Origin: Promethearchaeota archaeon
GTDB taxonomy: Archaea; Asgardarchaeota; Lokiarchaeia; Sigyniarchaeales; SOKP01
Assembly (NCBI GenBank): GCA_018238625.1
Contig: JABCSY010000005.1
Coordinates: 16,746-80,745 of the forward strand
DNA length: 64,000 nt
Direction: 5' to 3'
How positions within the stretch are numbered: position 1 is the stretch's first letter; the number at the start of each line of letters is the position of its first letter. Below, one piece after another: positions 1 through 9,855 of this stretch. Below the pieces are notes generated by a model, which saw nothing but the letters and a program-made list of their open reading frames with translations, was not told the origin of the DNA and searched no databases. The translations under genes and the position numbers were made by a program.

Positions 1-14
1 GGAGCTAAAAGAAA

Positions 15-803
15 ATGCCGTTTTTTGAAAATGAAGGCGTGAAAATACATTATGAAATCGAAGGAAACGGTCCGGATTTGATAATGATCCATGGATTCGC
101 CACAAGTATCAAAATCAATTGGAAATTAACAAGCTGGATTAAAACTTTAAAAGATAATAACAGGTTAATTTTGATAGATTGCCGCGGTCATGGAAAGAGC
201 GACAAACCCACGGATCCAGCTCAATATGGCAAAAAAATGATGGAAGATATTGTGAAATTGATGGATCATTTGTCTATTGGAAAAGCAAATTTCTTTGGGT
301 ATTCCATGGGCGGAAGTATAACCTTCGGCTTATTACTACACGAACCTAATAGAGTTAAAAGCGCAGTATTAGGGGGATTTATTCCTTCTCAAATTAACCG
401 TGAACAGTTGGAGCAATCTAACAAACCTATGATCAATGCCTTTAGTGCTGAAAGCGTTGAACAAGTAAAAAGCCCCATAGCTAAGCAGTTTCGTAAGTTC
501 GCTGAATCAACTGGCGCAGATTTGAAAGCTTTAATTGCTGTCATGGAGGGGTTCGCTCGCGATGTAGACGATATTTTTTCGTCTTTCTCAGAAATGAAAT
601 TAACGTTCAAAAAAATTAAAGTACCCGTGTTATCTGTCTTAGGTTCTGACGATGCATTGATGCCTAACAAAACTTTAATCGCAGAATTGATCCCAGGAGC
701 TTGTCATTTTCAGATCCAAGGTAAAGATCACTCAACCGTACTTTTTGATCCAAAGTTTCACATGGTTGTTAAAGCTTTTTTGAAATTTGTAAATAAGAAG
801 TAA
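15..803 (+). CDS. alpha/beta-fold hydrolase
   Basis: 262-aa ORF; HGFAT oxyanion region, GYSMGG nucleophile elbow, late D and H (GSDD, GKDHS). Confidence 0.9.
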   Translation: MPFFENEGVKIHYEIEGNGPDLIMIHGFATSIKINWKLTSWIKTLKDNNRLILIDCRGHGKSDKPTDPAQYGKKMMEDIVKLMDHLSIGKANFFGYSMGGSITFGLLLHEPNRVKSAVLGGFIPSQINREQLEQSNKPMINAFSAESVEQVKSPIAKQFRKFAESTGADLKALIAVMEGFARDVDDIFSSFSEMKLTFKKIKVPVLSVLGSDDALMPNKTLIAELIPGACHFQIQGKDHSTVLFDPKFHMVVKAFLKFVNKK

Positions 804-860
804 CTAAGCGTTCTTTATGGGATATAAATATTAAATATCAAACAAAGATTAATACAAATA

Positions 861-1067
861 ATGAATAAACGAATTAAGGAAATTTTAAAAACCCTACCGC
901 TCTTATTTGTCTTTTTAATCGCAACAATTTTCTCAGTTACGTTTCTTGCAACGGGGAACTTTAGTAATTGGGTTGAGTATCAGATTGTTATAATTATAAT
1001 GGTTACCTTAATTTATATTACGGGTTTTTTTTTCTTCACAATTTTTCATTACGTTATTCGAAATTGA
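861..1067 (+). CDS. small two-TM membrane protein
   Basis: 68-aa ORF with two hydrophobic segments; stop abuts the TnpB element end. Confidence 0.5.
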   Translation: MNKRIKEILKTLPLLFVFLIATIFSVTFLATGNFSNWVEYQIVIIIMVTLIYITGFFFFTIFHYVIRN

Positions 1068-1071
1068 ACAA

Positions 1072-1091
1072 CCATAACCTAAAGGTTATGG
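1072..1091. repeat. perfect inverted repeat CCATAACC-TAAA-GGTTATGG just 3' of tnpB (candidate element-end / omegaRNA hairpin)
   Basis: 8-bp arms, 4-nt loop read directly. Confidence 0.75.
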
Positions 1092-1100
1092 ATTCGTAGG

Positions 1101-2288
1101 TTAGACTTTCAACACTACCGGATGGTTCAAGCACCCTCTATCCCCTATCCACTTGGATTTAGGGACTCCTTTTTGTAGAATGTTTCTTGAAGCGTTCACA
1201 TCGGCGTTTAGAACAACTCCGCAATCTTTACAAACGTATAGTCCACGATACTTGCGATTTGACTTGCGTACGACTCCACACGAAGAGCACATTTGCGAAG
1301 TATATTCTTCGGTGATTCTCACTACTTTAATTCCAACCATCTCAGATTTATATTCAATTTGCTGGACAAGTTTTAAAAACGGCACGGAAACAAAGTTCTG
1401 GTTGTTTCTTTTCCCTATCTTAATTTTCTGCTTCCACCCCTCGTTATATCCGATAACAATCGTTCCGATATCGTTAGAGATGCAGTGATTGACTATTTTT
1501 CGGGAAGTCTTGTGAAAGAAATCCCTTATTTTATTGTTTCGCTTTCGATGAAACTTCAAAATGCGTCCCGTGACATTCGTGTCGTTGCACTTTTTCGCCA
1601 TGGACTTGTATTTTGACAGTTGCTTGTTGTAGAATTGATTGATTGACTTTACAACACCGCCCTTGATAATCAATGGCTTGTTTCCAATGTTATCTGACGC
1701 AGTTACGATATTGTTAAGTCCTAGATCGATTCCTAATGCGTTATTTTCGTTCAAGTGCAAGTCTTTTGGCTCGTAATCGTAGATTAATTCAATATTGTAT
1801 CGATCTCCGAAAGGAACGATGCGAACGCCTTTTACGCTTTTTAACGCGGTTTTTATTTTAGGAAAACCTAAGTTCTCCATCTTTTGTGTGAGTAATACGT
1901 GTCCATTCTTTAGCCTACATTGTAAGGAAGTGAAATAGACTACATTATGACCGTTTTTACGCTTGTAACGAGGAAGCTTTGGTATTCCCTTAAATTTAGA
2001 CCGTTCGCTTTTCCAAACCTTGATTGCTTTAAAGAAACTCTTGAAATTTCTATCTACTTGTTTTAGGACTTGCTGTGGCGGATGAGACCCGCACGATTCT
2101 TGTAGTTTTCTATACGATTCGTGAGTTTTTAGCAATTTCCACAACTCGTTATATCGAATCCAATGATGGTCCTTGAAAAATCGTTGTCGCACGGTATATG
2201 TCGCCACATTAAACAGGTTTTTAGAAAGAAAAGTTATCTCATCCAAAAGATTTAATCGTTTGAATTGAACTTGTTGAACGAGTTGCAT
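1101..2288 (-). CDS. tnpB: IS200/IS605-family TnpB (OrfB) RNA-guided nuclease-like protein, no TnpA nearby
   Basis: 395 aa; GIDLGLNNIVTASD (RuvC-I), TSQMCSSCG...YVCKDCG zinc ribbon, LNADVNASRNI (RuvC-III). Confidence 0.95.
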   Translation of the reverse strand: MQLVQQVQFKRLNLLDEITFLSKNLFNVATYTVRQRFFKDHHWIRYNELWKLLKTHESYRKLQESCGSHPPQQVLKQVDRNFKSFFKAIKVWKSERSKFKGIPKLPRYKRKNGHNVVYFTSLQCRLKNGHVLLTQKMENLGFPKIKTALKSVKGVRIVPFGDRYNIELIYDYEPKDLHLNENNALGIDLGLNNIVTASDNIGNKPLIIKGGVVKSINQFYNKQLSKYKSMAKKCNDTNVTGRILKFHRKRNNKIRDFFHKTSRKIVNHCISNDIGTIVIGYNEGWKQKIKIGKRNNQNFVSVPFLKLVQQIEYKSEMVGIKVVRITEEYTSQMCSSCGVVRKSNRKYRGLYVCKDCGVVLNADVNASRNILQKGVPKSKWIGDRGCLNHPVVLKV

Positions 2289-2409
2289 TAATTATAACGT
2301 GGAGTATTTCGTATTTAAAGAAATAGGGGTATAATTTTTACTGATTAATGCAAATTTAACACAACTCTAAAGGGATGCGTTTTCTTTTGCGAAAGCGATA
2401 AAAATCGAA

Positions 2410-3132
2410 TCAACTATTTACTGCTTTAATTATAGCGTTGGCTATTGCTTTGACTAAAATATTGGTACGATCAAAATCTAAGCGGATTTGTTTTGCGACT
2501 TCGATTTGAATAGCGCTAACTTTACTTCTGTTGTAAAACTGATGCGTAATGTATCCTCCTGAATATGATAGATTAAAATCTGTTAGGGCTAATCCATCGT
2601 CCAACACAAAGAATTTAGATATTTCGTATTGTAATTGAGCACAGCCCCAATATCTATTACAATCTTGTTCTTTTGAATTTTCAAGAAGATCAAGAGTTTT
2701 GCCAAAGATGTGGCCAAATATCACGTCAGGATATCCCTTGTAAGGTTTTGTGAACCCGTGAAAGTCAATTATCAAAGCTCTATTGTGCTTTGAAACGCAC
2801 TCTTGAGCAAAATTATTTAATTGGTCTTGATACGCGCGAAAGATGTTTTGAGCTTCGGCAGAAGAATGATTAAAAGCGCTTTTAGAGTGAGGTGGTCTGT
2901 TTAAATCAATTTTACTTCTATGAATTTTACTTAAGATGGAATAAATATCGATGTTTTTTACTTTAAGTTGTTTGATTATTAATTTTGCTATGAAGAAAGT
3001 GTTCTTATCGGCAATTTTCACCCCAGTAGTTTTGTTTAATATCCTTTTTGGCTTTTTATAGCCTCCGTGAGGGCACGATAAGATTACTGGTGTGTTACCT
3101 TTTTCGACTTCAAAATATCTACTTAAATCCAT
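2410..3132 (-). CDS. N-formylglutamate amidohydrolase-like protein
   Basis: SCPHGG, HRSKIDLNRP, LIIDFHGF motifs typical of the family. Confidence 0.8.
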   Translation of the reverse strand: MDLSRYFEVEKGNTPVILSCPHGGYKKPKRILNKTTGVKIADKNTFFIAKLIIKQLKVKNIDIYSILSKIHRSKIDLNRPPHSKSAFNHSSAEAQNIFRAYQDQLNNFAQECVSKHNRALIIDFHGFTKPYKGYPDVIFGHIFGKTLDLLENSKEQDCNRYWGCAQLQYEISKFFVLDDGLALTDFNLSYSGGYITHQFYNRSKVSAIQIEVAKQIRLDFDRTNILVKAIANAIIKAVNS

Positions 3133-3397
3133 TCAATATAAAAAATTAACATCGAATTATAAAGTTTGATAAAATGCTACGAAGTTCACAACTAAATTTT
3201 TTTAACGCGTATTTTAAGCTAAAAGAGATTCGAATTTATTTATGTCGTTAACTATTCTGAGCTTACTGTTAAACTCGTTGCAGTTTATCATTAATATAAT
3301 AATAAAAATTTTCATAATGTTTTTTAAATTTGTTACTTTTTATTTATTACATTTAAGTAAAATTAGATGTTACCATTTAACTAAGGTAAGGGATAAT

Positions 3398-3685
3398 ATG
3401 ACTATTGACGATTTGATAAATTTTTTAAAGAAGAAAGGTTTTAGAGATACTTTGGAAGTCCTTATTCAATTTAAGGGTTATAAAACGGATAAGCATACTT
3501 TTTACAACGAATTGAATAAATTTAGCTATTATAATTCGTTTTTCCGGGTAAAAGAAGACTTAATTGACAAAGGACTTATCTCAATTGAATTAAATAACAA
3601 GAAAAAGTATGTTCAACTAACCGATAAAGGTTTAGATGTGTACAATAAGTTAGTCGAAATTAATAAACTGATAAATAACAAATAA
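3398..3685 (+). CDS. winged-helix/PadR-MarR-like DNA-binding protein (track ORF begins at 3242; internal Met preferred)
   Basis: compact wHTH-like sequence; the upstream 52-aa extension is hydrophobic and AT-rich. Confidence 0.5.
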   Translation: MTIDDLINFLKKKGFRDTLEVLIQFKGYKTDKHTFYNELNKFSYYNSFFRVKEDLIDKGLISIELNNKKKYVQLTDKGLDVYNKLVEINKLINNK

Positions 3686-3780
3686 ATTGTAGACTTCGTT
3701 TAGTACTAAATCTCAAAAACCTAGAAAATATTTTTTTTCTTTTATCCTTTTTCAGATAAAAGAATTTTGTTTTCGAATTT

Positions 3781-4425
3781 GTGAGCAAAAAAATTATGAT
3801 TTTCAAGAAGCTGGTTGTTGGACCTTTAGCTACCAATTGTTACATCTTTGGTTCTAACGAAACAAAAGATATCGTTGTAATAGATCCCGGTGGAGATGGA
3901 AACGCTATTATTAACCTTATCGAACAAGTAGGAGGAAACCCTATCGCGGTTTTACTGACTCACGGACACTTCGATCATACTACTAGAGTTGGACAAATTA
4001 TGCGCCATTTTCAAATACCATTGATGTATAGTAGAAAAGAACACGAATCTGGGACTTTCCAAAAGGAAGCTAATCGGTGGTTAGCCGAGGGTGATTCGAT
4101 AAATATTGGAGAAATTAACCTTCGCGCTTTAGAAACGCCTGGTCATAGCCCAGGGTCGTTATGCTTTTATTCTTCAGATGTCAAGGAATTTAACGGCAAA
4201 AAAATTGACGGTATTTTATTTTCGGGCGATTTATTATTCAGAGGGAGCATTGGAAGATCGGATTTCCAGGGAGGCGATCAAAATCTTTTATTCGCAAGTA
4301 TTAAAAATAAAATTATGTTCAATAAATCCCTCACTGACGATTTTCTCGTCTGCCCCGGACATATGGGATTGACTTCAATAGGGGAAGAAAAAGCACATAA
4401 CATGTTTAGGAAATATTTTCTTTAA
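3781..4425 (+). CDS. MBL-fold metallo-hydrolase (glyoxalase II-like)
   Basis: THGHFDHT, ETPGHSPGS, FSGDLLF, CPGHM motifs; GTG start. Confidence 0.92.
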   Translation: MSKKIMIFKKLVVGPLATNCYIFGSNETKDIVVIDPGGDGNAIINLIEQVGGNPIAVLLTHGHFDHTTRVGQIMRHFQIPLMYSRKEHESGTFQKEANRWLAEGDSINIGEINLRALETPGHSPGSLCFYSSDVKEFNGKKIDGILFSGDLLFRGSIGRSDFQGGDQNLLFASIKNKIMFNKSLTDDFLVCPGHMGLTSIGEEKAHNMFRKYFL

Positions 4426-4510
4426 TAACTTGATTTAATAACTAGTTTTTAGTTTAAAAAATTTAAAAAGAAAACTATAACTGATAAAATTAAAACAATA
4501 AAAGATTGAT

Positions 4511-4795
4511 TTACTTTAGGATAATTAGAATAAGTTGTTCTTCCAAAGCTATCATAGTCTCGCCCTTTGATGTCTCTAAACGTATGAATTTCAGGCCACC
4601 TTCTTTTAAGGCTTTAACGACTTGCTGTCCCTTCCCAATTAACGATGTTACATAAGCAGATATTTCTTCGCTTATTTCAATATTCATGTTAGAATCTATT
4701 GGTAAACCGCTCGAGTCGCAAATGATAACCCCACGAATTCCCTCGCGTTCTTCAAACTTTCGTATGATCTCTTTGACTTCTCTTCTATTAATCAA
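4511..4795 (-). CDS. Roadblock/LC7 domain protein
   Basis: 94 aa; REGIRGVIICDSSGLPIDS and downstream pattern of Roadblock/LC7. Confidence 0.85.
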   Translation of the reverse strand: MINRREVKEIIRKFEEREGIRGVIICDSSGLPIDSNMNIEISEEISAYVTSLIGKGQQVVKALKEGGLKFIRLETSKGETMIALEEQLILIILK

Positions 4796-5113
4796 TTTAA
4801 CTTCTCTCTCATTATTTTTTTATCTGATTTTAAGATCTATAACCTATAATATTTAATTATTATAATAAAGTAAAGGCTTAAAAATTATTACTAAAATAAT
4901 AAAAATAAGATTTTACTTAATTAAATCAAATCAACGAATTGCTATTTAAGATCTAAACTTTATTTTTTCGCTTTTTTTTTATATTTTTGATAAATTTAAA
5001 TTTCTTTAAAATATATATATATTTAAGAGTTTATTTAGACTAACTTGAGTAATCTAATACAGAATTCAAATTTACATTGATAAATATAAATATAGATAAA
5101 GAGTAGTATTTTT

Positions 5114-5467
5114 ATGGTAGACAAAAAAGTTATTGAAAAAAAATTAGCAGAATTATTTGACATAGTTCCTGAAACAGAAGGCTTAATAGTCTCTGATCTG
5201 GACGGTAAAGTTATTATCGGACAAACGATTACAGATATGAATCACAGCGCGATAGCAAAAACTTGCGTCGCCATAATAAAATATTCGAGCACTATGGGTG
5301 ATAATATCAGTAAAGGAGGATTTCAAGCTGCTACTATCGATCTAGAAAACGGTTATGCTGTAATCGTCAAGTCAGACGCAATACTCCTAATTGCTTTAGC
5401 AGGATTAGATGGAAAGGCATCTTTAAGTCTTCTAAAAAGAAACCTAATTTCAATTTCAAAGATATAA
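5114..5467 (+). CDS. Roadblock/LC7 domain protein
   Basis: 117 aa; ETEGLIVSDLDGKVI, alpha-beta pattern of Roadblock/LC7. Confidence 0.85.
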   Translation: MVDKKVIEKKLAELFDIVPETEGLIVSDLDGKVIIGQTITDMNHSAIAKTCVAIIKYSSTMGDNISKGGFQAATIDLENGYAVIVKSDAILLIALAGLDGKASLSLLKRNLISISKI

Positions 5468-5528
5468 TTTTATTTCCTCTTTTTTAGAAAATTTGCTAAA
5501 AGAAAGTTAAAAAAAGTAGATTTGATTT

Positions 5529-8500
5529 TTATTTTTTATCTTTAAGACCTTTTTCTTCTAATAAAGAATCTAAATCTGTTGCTGGCTTTTCTGTCTTAAT
5601 TTCTTTTTGTTTCTGTTTTTTAGACAATTTTTTACTCGCTTTTTTTGCCGGCATTTTTTTGGGTTCTTCTTTGGGTAATTCACTTACACTAACATATCTT
5701 CCTCTTCTTGGTTTTTTCTTAGAAGGTTCTTCGATAGGAGTTTCAATTTTCTCCGTAGTTCTTTTGACATATAAGTACATTACGCCCCATAATAACGCAA
5801 AAATACCGATCATAATTAGCGTAAAGAAAACGGTGATGTAATTTGCAAGAGGTATGTCGTAAATTTCAAATGTTTTTATCGTTTGAACGGTTATGTTCTC
5901 ATGTGTTAATTCGTTCGTTGCTTCTATTAATACTGTAATCGTCATCTCATTTATAGCAGGAACATCTATAGATATTAATAAGTCTGTAGATTCTCCGGGT
6001 TGGAAGTTATTTAATATTAAATAATTTATCTCAACAATGCTATGCGTTAAAGAAGGTGCGATTATAATAGATATCCTTGAACTCGAAATAGCTAGTATTG
6101 AATCGCCAATATTAGTTAATGTTATTTTCATTGTTGTTTTACCGTTTCTAGTAATCTGATTTACGTTCGATACAATTCCCAAAGATATGTTGTTAGATAC
6201 TTTGTACAAAGACACAGAGATATTTTGCGAATTCTCTAAAATATACTGTTCTCCTTGCCAAGTGAGCCTAAATAGAAGGTCATCTTCACGTAGTAGCGAT
6301 AGAGTATCAATCTCAAAGCTTGTAACTCCATTAGCACCCGAAATTTGAGATGAAACGTTTTCCCATAAACCACTATCAAAATATTGGCAAGTAACATTCT
6401 TATTTGAAATTTCTTCTCCGAATTCGGTAGTTAACACAGAACTAATGTTAAATTTTTGTCCGTAAATTGGTGTTTGAGGATTAATTATAATATCAGAGAA
6501 TTTGCTATTTACTTTCAAGGAAAATGAATCGATAAATTGATTATAACTGCTTACGAAGTTTTTGTCATATATGTTTACGACAAATGTTGTTTGATTAGGC
6601 ATGTATTGGCACACATCTCTTTCAAACGGTTTTAATATCGAAGCTCCTGTAATTTCCTCGTCGTATTTTAAAGTTATGATATAACCTTCAAATTCATTTT
6701 GAGTGCTATTTATTATCAATGAGTACTCATTACTTTCAAAAGTATCAACTTCATGACTTTCTCCTGAGTATTCAAAATAGACCGTAAATATTGTTTTAGC
6801 TCCTCCTTTTCTAACGGGCGCGTTTACTCCTTGCCAAACTCCGTCTGCTTGAAGAGTTGGTATTGTAAGACTTACGGAAAAGTCTTGCGTGTCAGCACCG
6901 TTAGGTGTTCCACTTGTTTTTAGACTTTCTACATCAGTGTACTTCTCAGCAATTATCCATTCTTCGTTAACCAGAGACACTAATTGAACTTTTAATTTTA
7001 CATCCAAATCGATAAAATCGTGCAAATTTTGAATTGTTACGCCTATTTTGATATCTTCATTGGGATTAAGAAGAGTTTCATTTTGCAAAAAGGTTTTTAC
7101 TAGTATTGGTATCTCTTCGCCGTTTATTTCATAAATAAATTGTTGATTTATGTCAGAGTTATTAACCGCGTAAAAATCTGGATAATAATTATCATCTGTT
7201 ACATTTATTGTACCAATCAACATTGAATAACTTTCATAAACTTTGTCTACAATGCCGTCAAGGATGTTTTGGTCTAGGATTGGTTCGTAAAATAAACTAT
7301 TCATATTAATGCCATAAGTGTCAATATATAATTTCAGTTTCTTACATCCAACTGCGGAACCATTCTCCCAGAAATAGCCTAAATAATAATTTCCAAGGAG
7401 AGGTGTATCTTTGGTAACATCTAAAATAGTTTGGTTATTGAAGTCATATACAAGCGTAGTACCTTTAATCATTCCTGCTCCTGAATTCATTTCTCCTCCT
7501 GGAAATATGGTGCTATTATCTGGATAAAACAGTTTAACATTTGCATTGCCACTTGTGGGTGGTATACCGTTGGGACCTTGGATATCAACGCCTACAGATA
7601 TATTATCTCCATACATAAATCCATTTGTCTCCCATAAAATTCCATTGTAATTAATGTAACTATGCATCTCATCTATGAGGTTACTACTCGTTAAATTAAG
7701 AGAGTAGATTCCGTCAATGCCTTTAACTACGGCGCTAGTAATAGCTGTAAAATCATACGATGGGTTAGCGTCAAAATTAGTCTCTCCTCCTGTGCTATTT
7801 ACCACCTCTCCGTAAATCTCATCGTAATTTGGATTAATTAAGCTTTTTGCATCCCAATCGTTGGGATATACAAACCAAAATTCAAGGAAGTTCCAATTAT
7901 CAAGATTAGCATCACTTAAATCTAAAGTGTAATTTAAATCCCATCTCGGAGTTGTATCGTACGATACCTCATAATAACTATTCGCGTTTTCTACCCAATA
8001 ACCCTTTACTGTATAAGTAACATTGAATTTAAACCCTGAAATAATGCTACTATTCCATGTGAGATCTATTTGTAAATTATTTGAAATACTTTCAATTTCG
8101 ACTGTAAAGTTATTGTTCCATTGCCCTTTTCCCCAAGTTAAGGATGAGCTTACATCATAAGGGGGCTCGCTGATAATTTGATCTTCTATTGAAATATCTT
8201 GTATTCTTAGCGTATCTTGACTATCGTCAGGATTAATAAAGTCAGAAGGCATATATCCGCGCGTTACGTTCAATTTAAAAACTGTTGCATCTAATTCTTC
8301 AGATTCGTAGCCTGGAGTCACTTGTTTTTTGGCAACATTCCAGGTTAGACCATCGTCATTAGTCGTTCTTAATTGATGATCTACAGTAGAATTTGGATCG
8401 CCAAAAGTTTGTCTGGGAAGCGTTACTAAACTAAATATTTTATCTGTATGGTTTGATTTAATTACTATGAAATAATTATAGAGTTTTAGATTTTGAGTGT

Positions 8501-9695
8501 TCGCTTGGTTAAATTCGAAATAGGATAAAGAATCTCCATTATAATTGCTAATTATTATTGAATCGATTAATTTTGCGTTGTCAGGTTTTAAATTATTTGA
8601 TATTAAATTAGCTTGAGTTCTCGTTATTGTTGCATTAGCTTCGTATAAAGTTATATTTAGTTCTGCGGAAAGGGCTTCAGTAAGGTTTAATGTTCTTATC
8701 CAAGCGTAAAAACCGTTTACTGCCGAACTCTTTCCCTTCAAATCAAACTCTAAAGCGACATATTCATTATTGGTAATAGGTAAATCAAATACATAAGTAG
8801 AATCCAATTTGAATTCTCTTAACGAAAGGACAAAGTCATTGCTATCAAATCTTTGTAAGTAGAATTGTATCTTACTAATATCGGAGGAGTTAATATAGTT
8901 TAAGTTTTCGTTAACGAATCGGTTTTCAATTGTTTTAGTGCTATTTATAAACACCGTTTCCGTAACGTTTTTCCAAGTGGAGTCAGATATATCAAACATT
9001 TTTAAGGTTAAATAAGCATCCTCATCGATACTATATGAAAAAGTTGAAATTAAGCCTAATATGAAAGATCTATTAAAATCAAGATCATCCCCTAGTACAT
9101 TAAAGATTGTATTAGCAAAACTTGAAGAAATTGTGAAATTTAAAATTCCGTTCGAAGAGTTTAATTCGATATATGTACTAGGATTTTCATCAACAAGCCA
9201 GTCTAAATCTATAGGCTCATTGAGAACCTCTCCAGTATTTACATTCATTGAGGAGTCACCAGTATTATAAGTGAATTTTATGAAATCGCTTGCGTCTAAC
9301 GCGCTTGTATCTTCTATTACGTGATCTGTTGTGTAATTATTCTGGAAAGTGAAGTTTAAATTTCCATAAGTGAGATATGTCGTATCAGATACCGACATAG
9401 AAGGGATATCAAAAGATCCTTGATTATTATCGTTTGAATACGAACTATTTAAAGCGTAAATTCTAACATCTTGTGGGTCTCCTGAACCCGTAGTGTAATA
9501 ATCTGTTAGGTACGGATCAATTTCAGACGAAAGAGGGTTGTTATCGTCATTTAACAAATTTGTTAGTTTGTTATTACTACTATCTAAATATAAACCATTA
9601 AAAATCTGAATATTCACTAAAAGCATAGAAATTATGAATATGCTAACAAAAAAAATTCTTTTAACATCCTTTTTTCGTCGAATCAAATAAACCAA
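5529..9695 (-). CDS. giant secreted/membrane-anchored surface protein with lysine-rich cytoplasmic tail
   Basis: 1388 aa; N-terminal hydrophobic signal, many NxS/T sites, single C-terminal TM then K-rich tail. Confidence 0.8.
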   Translation of the reverse strand: MVYLIRRKKDVKRIFFVSIFIISMLLVNIQIFNGLYLDSSNNKLTNLLNDDNNPLSSEIDPYLTDYYTTGSGDPQDVRIYALNSSYSNDNNQGSFDIPSMSVSDTTYLTYGNLNFTFQNNYTTDHVIEDTSALDASDFIKFTYNTGDSSMNVNTGEVLNEPIDLDWLVDENPSTYIELNSSNGILNFTISSSFANTIFNVLGDDLDFNRSFILGLISTFSYSIDEDAYLTLKMFDISDSTWKNVTETVFINSTKTIENRFVNENLNYINSSDISKIQFYLQRFDSNDFVLSLREFKLDSTYVFDLPITNNEYVALEFDLKGKSSAVNGFYAWIRTLNLTEALSAELNITLYEANATITRTQANLISNNLKPDNAKLIDSIIISNYNGDSLSYFEFNQANTQNLKLYNYFIVIKSNHTDKIFSLVTLPRQTFGDPNSTVDHQLRTTNDDGLTWNVAKKQVTPGYESEELDATVFKLNVTRGYMPSDFINPDDSQDTLRIQDISIEDQIISEPPYDVSSSLTWGKGQWNNNFTVEIESISNNLQIDLTWNSSIISGFKFNVTYTVKGYWVENANSYYEVSYDTTPRWDLNYTLDLSDANLDNWNFLEFWFVYPNDWDAKSLINPNYDEIYGEVVNSTGGETNFDANPSYDFTAITSAVVKGIDGIYSLNLTSSNLIDEMHSYINYNGILWETNGFMYGDNISVGVDIQGPNGIPPTSGNANVKLFYPDNSTIFPGGEMNSGAGMIKGTTLVYDFNNQTILDVTKDTPLLGNYYLGYFWENGSAVGCKKLKLYIDTYGINMNSLFYEPILDQNILDGIVDKVYESYSMLIGTINVTDDNYYPDFYAVNNSDINQQFIYEINGEEIPILVKTFLQNETLLNPNEDIKIGVTIQNLHDFIDLDVKLKVQLVSLVNEEWIIAEKYTDVESLKTSGTPNGADTQDFSVSLTIPTLQADGVWQGVNAPVRKGGAKTIFTVYFEYSGESHEVDTFESNEYSLIINSTQNEFEGYIITLKYDEEITGASILKPFERDVCQYMPNQTTFVVNIYDKNFVSSYNQFIDSFSLKVNSKFSDIIINPQTPIYGQKFNISSVLTTEFGEEISNKNVTCQYFDSGLWENVSSQISGANGVTSFEIDTLSLLREDDLLFRLTWQGEQYILENSQNISVSLYKVSNNISLGIVSNVNQITRNGKTTMKITLTNIGDSILAISSSRISIIIAPSLTHSIVEINYLILNNFQPGESTDLLISIDVPAINEMTITVLIEATNELTHENITVQTIKTFEIYDIPLANYITVFFTLIMIGIFALLWGVMYLYVKRTTEKIETPIEEPSKKKPRRGRYVSVSELPKEEPKKMPAKKASKKLSKKQKQKEIKTEKPATDLDSLLEEKGLKDKK

Positions 9696-9855
9696 CCGTA
9701 TTTATCAATATTTTAGTTTTTAAAATTATCTAAGAATATTAAAATTTGCTAATTTATTTTAAACTTATCAGTTAGAATACGATATGACAAAATATTATAA
9801 ATGTTCAAAACATTTTTATTATCTAAATTAATCGTGAAGTTGGTTAAATAGGATC

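Noticed and set aside
389-670. 93-aa minus-strand ORF inside the alpha/beta hydrolase
   Set aside because: Antisense shadow of a clearly conserved CDS; no recognisable domain.
1153-1488. 111-aa plus-strand ORF opposite tnpB
   Set aside because: Antisense shadow of the TnpB zinc-ribbon and RuvC coding region.
4178-4372. 64-aa ORF overlapping the MBL hydrolase
   Set aside because: Out-of-frame overlap with a well supported CDS.
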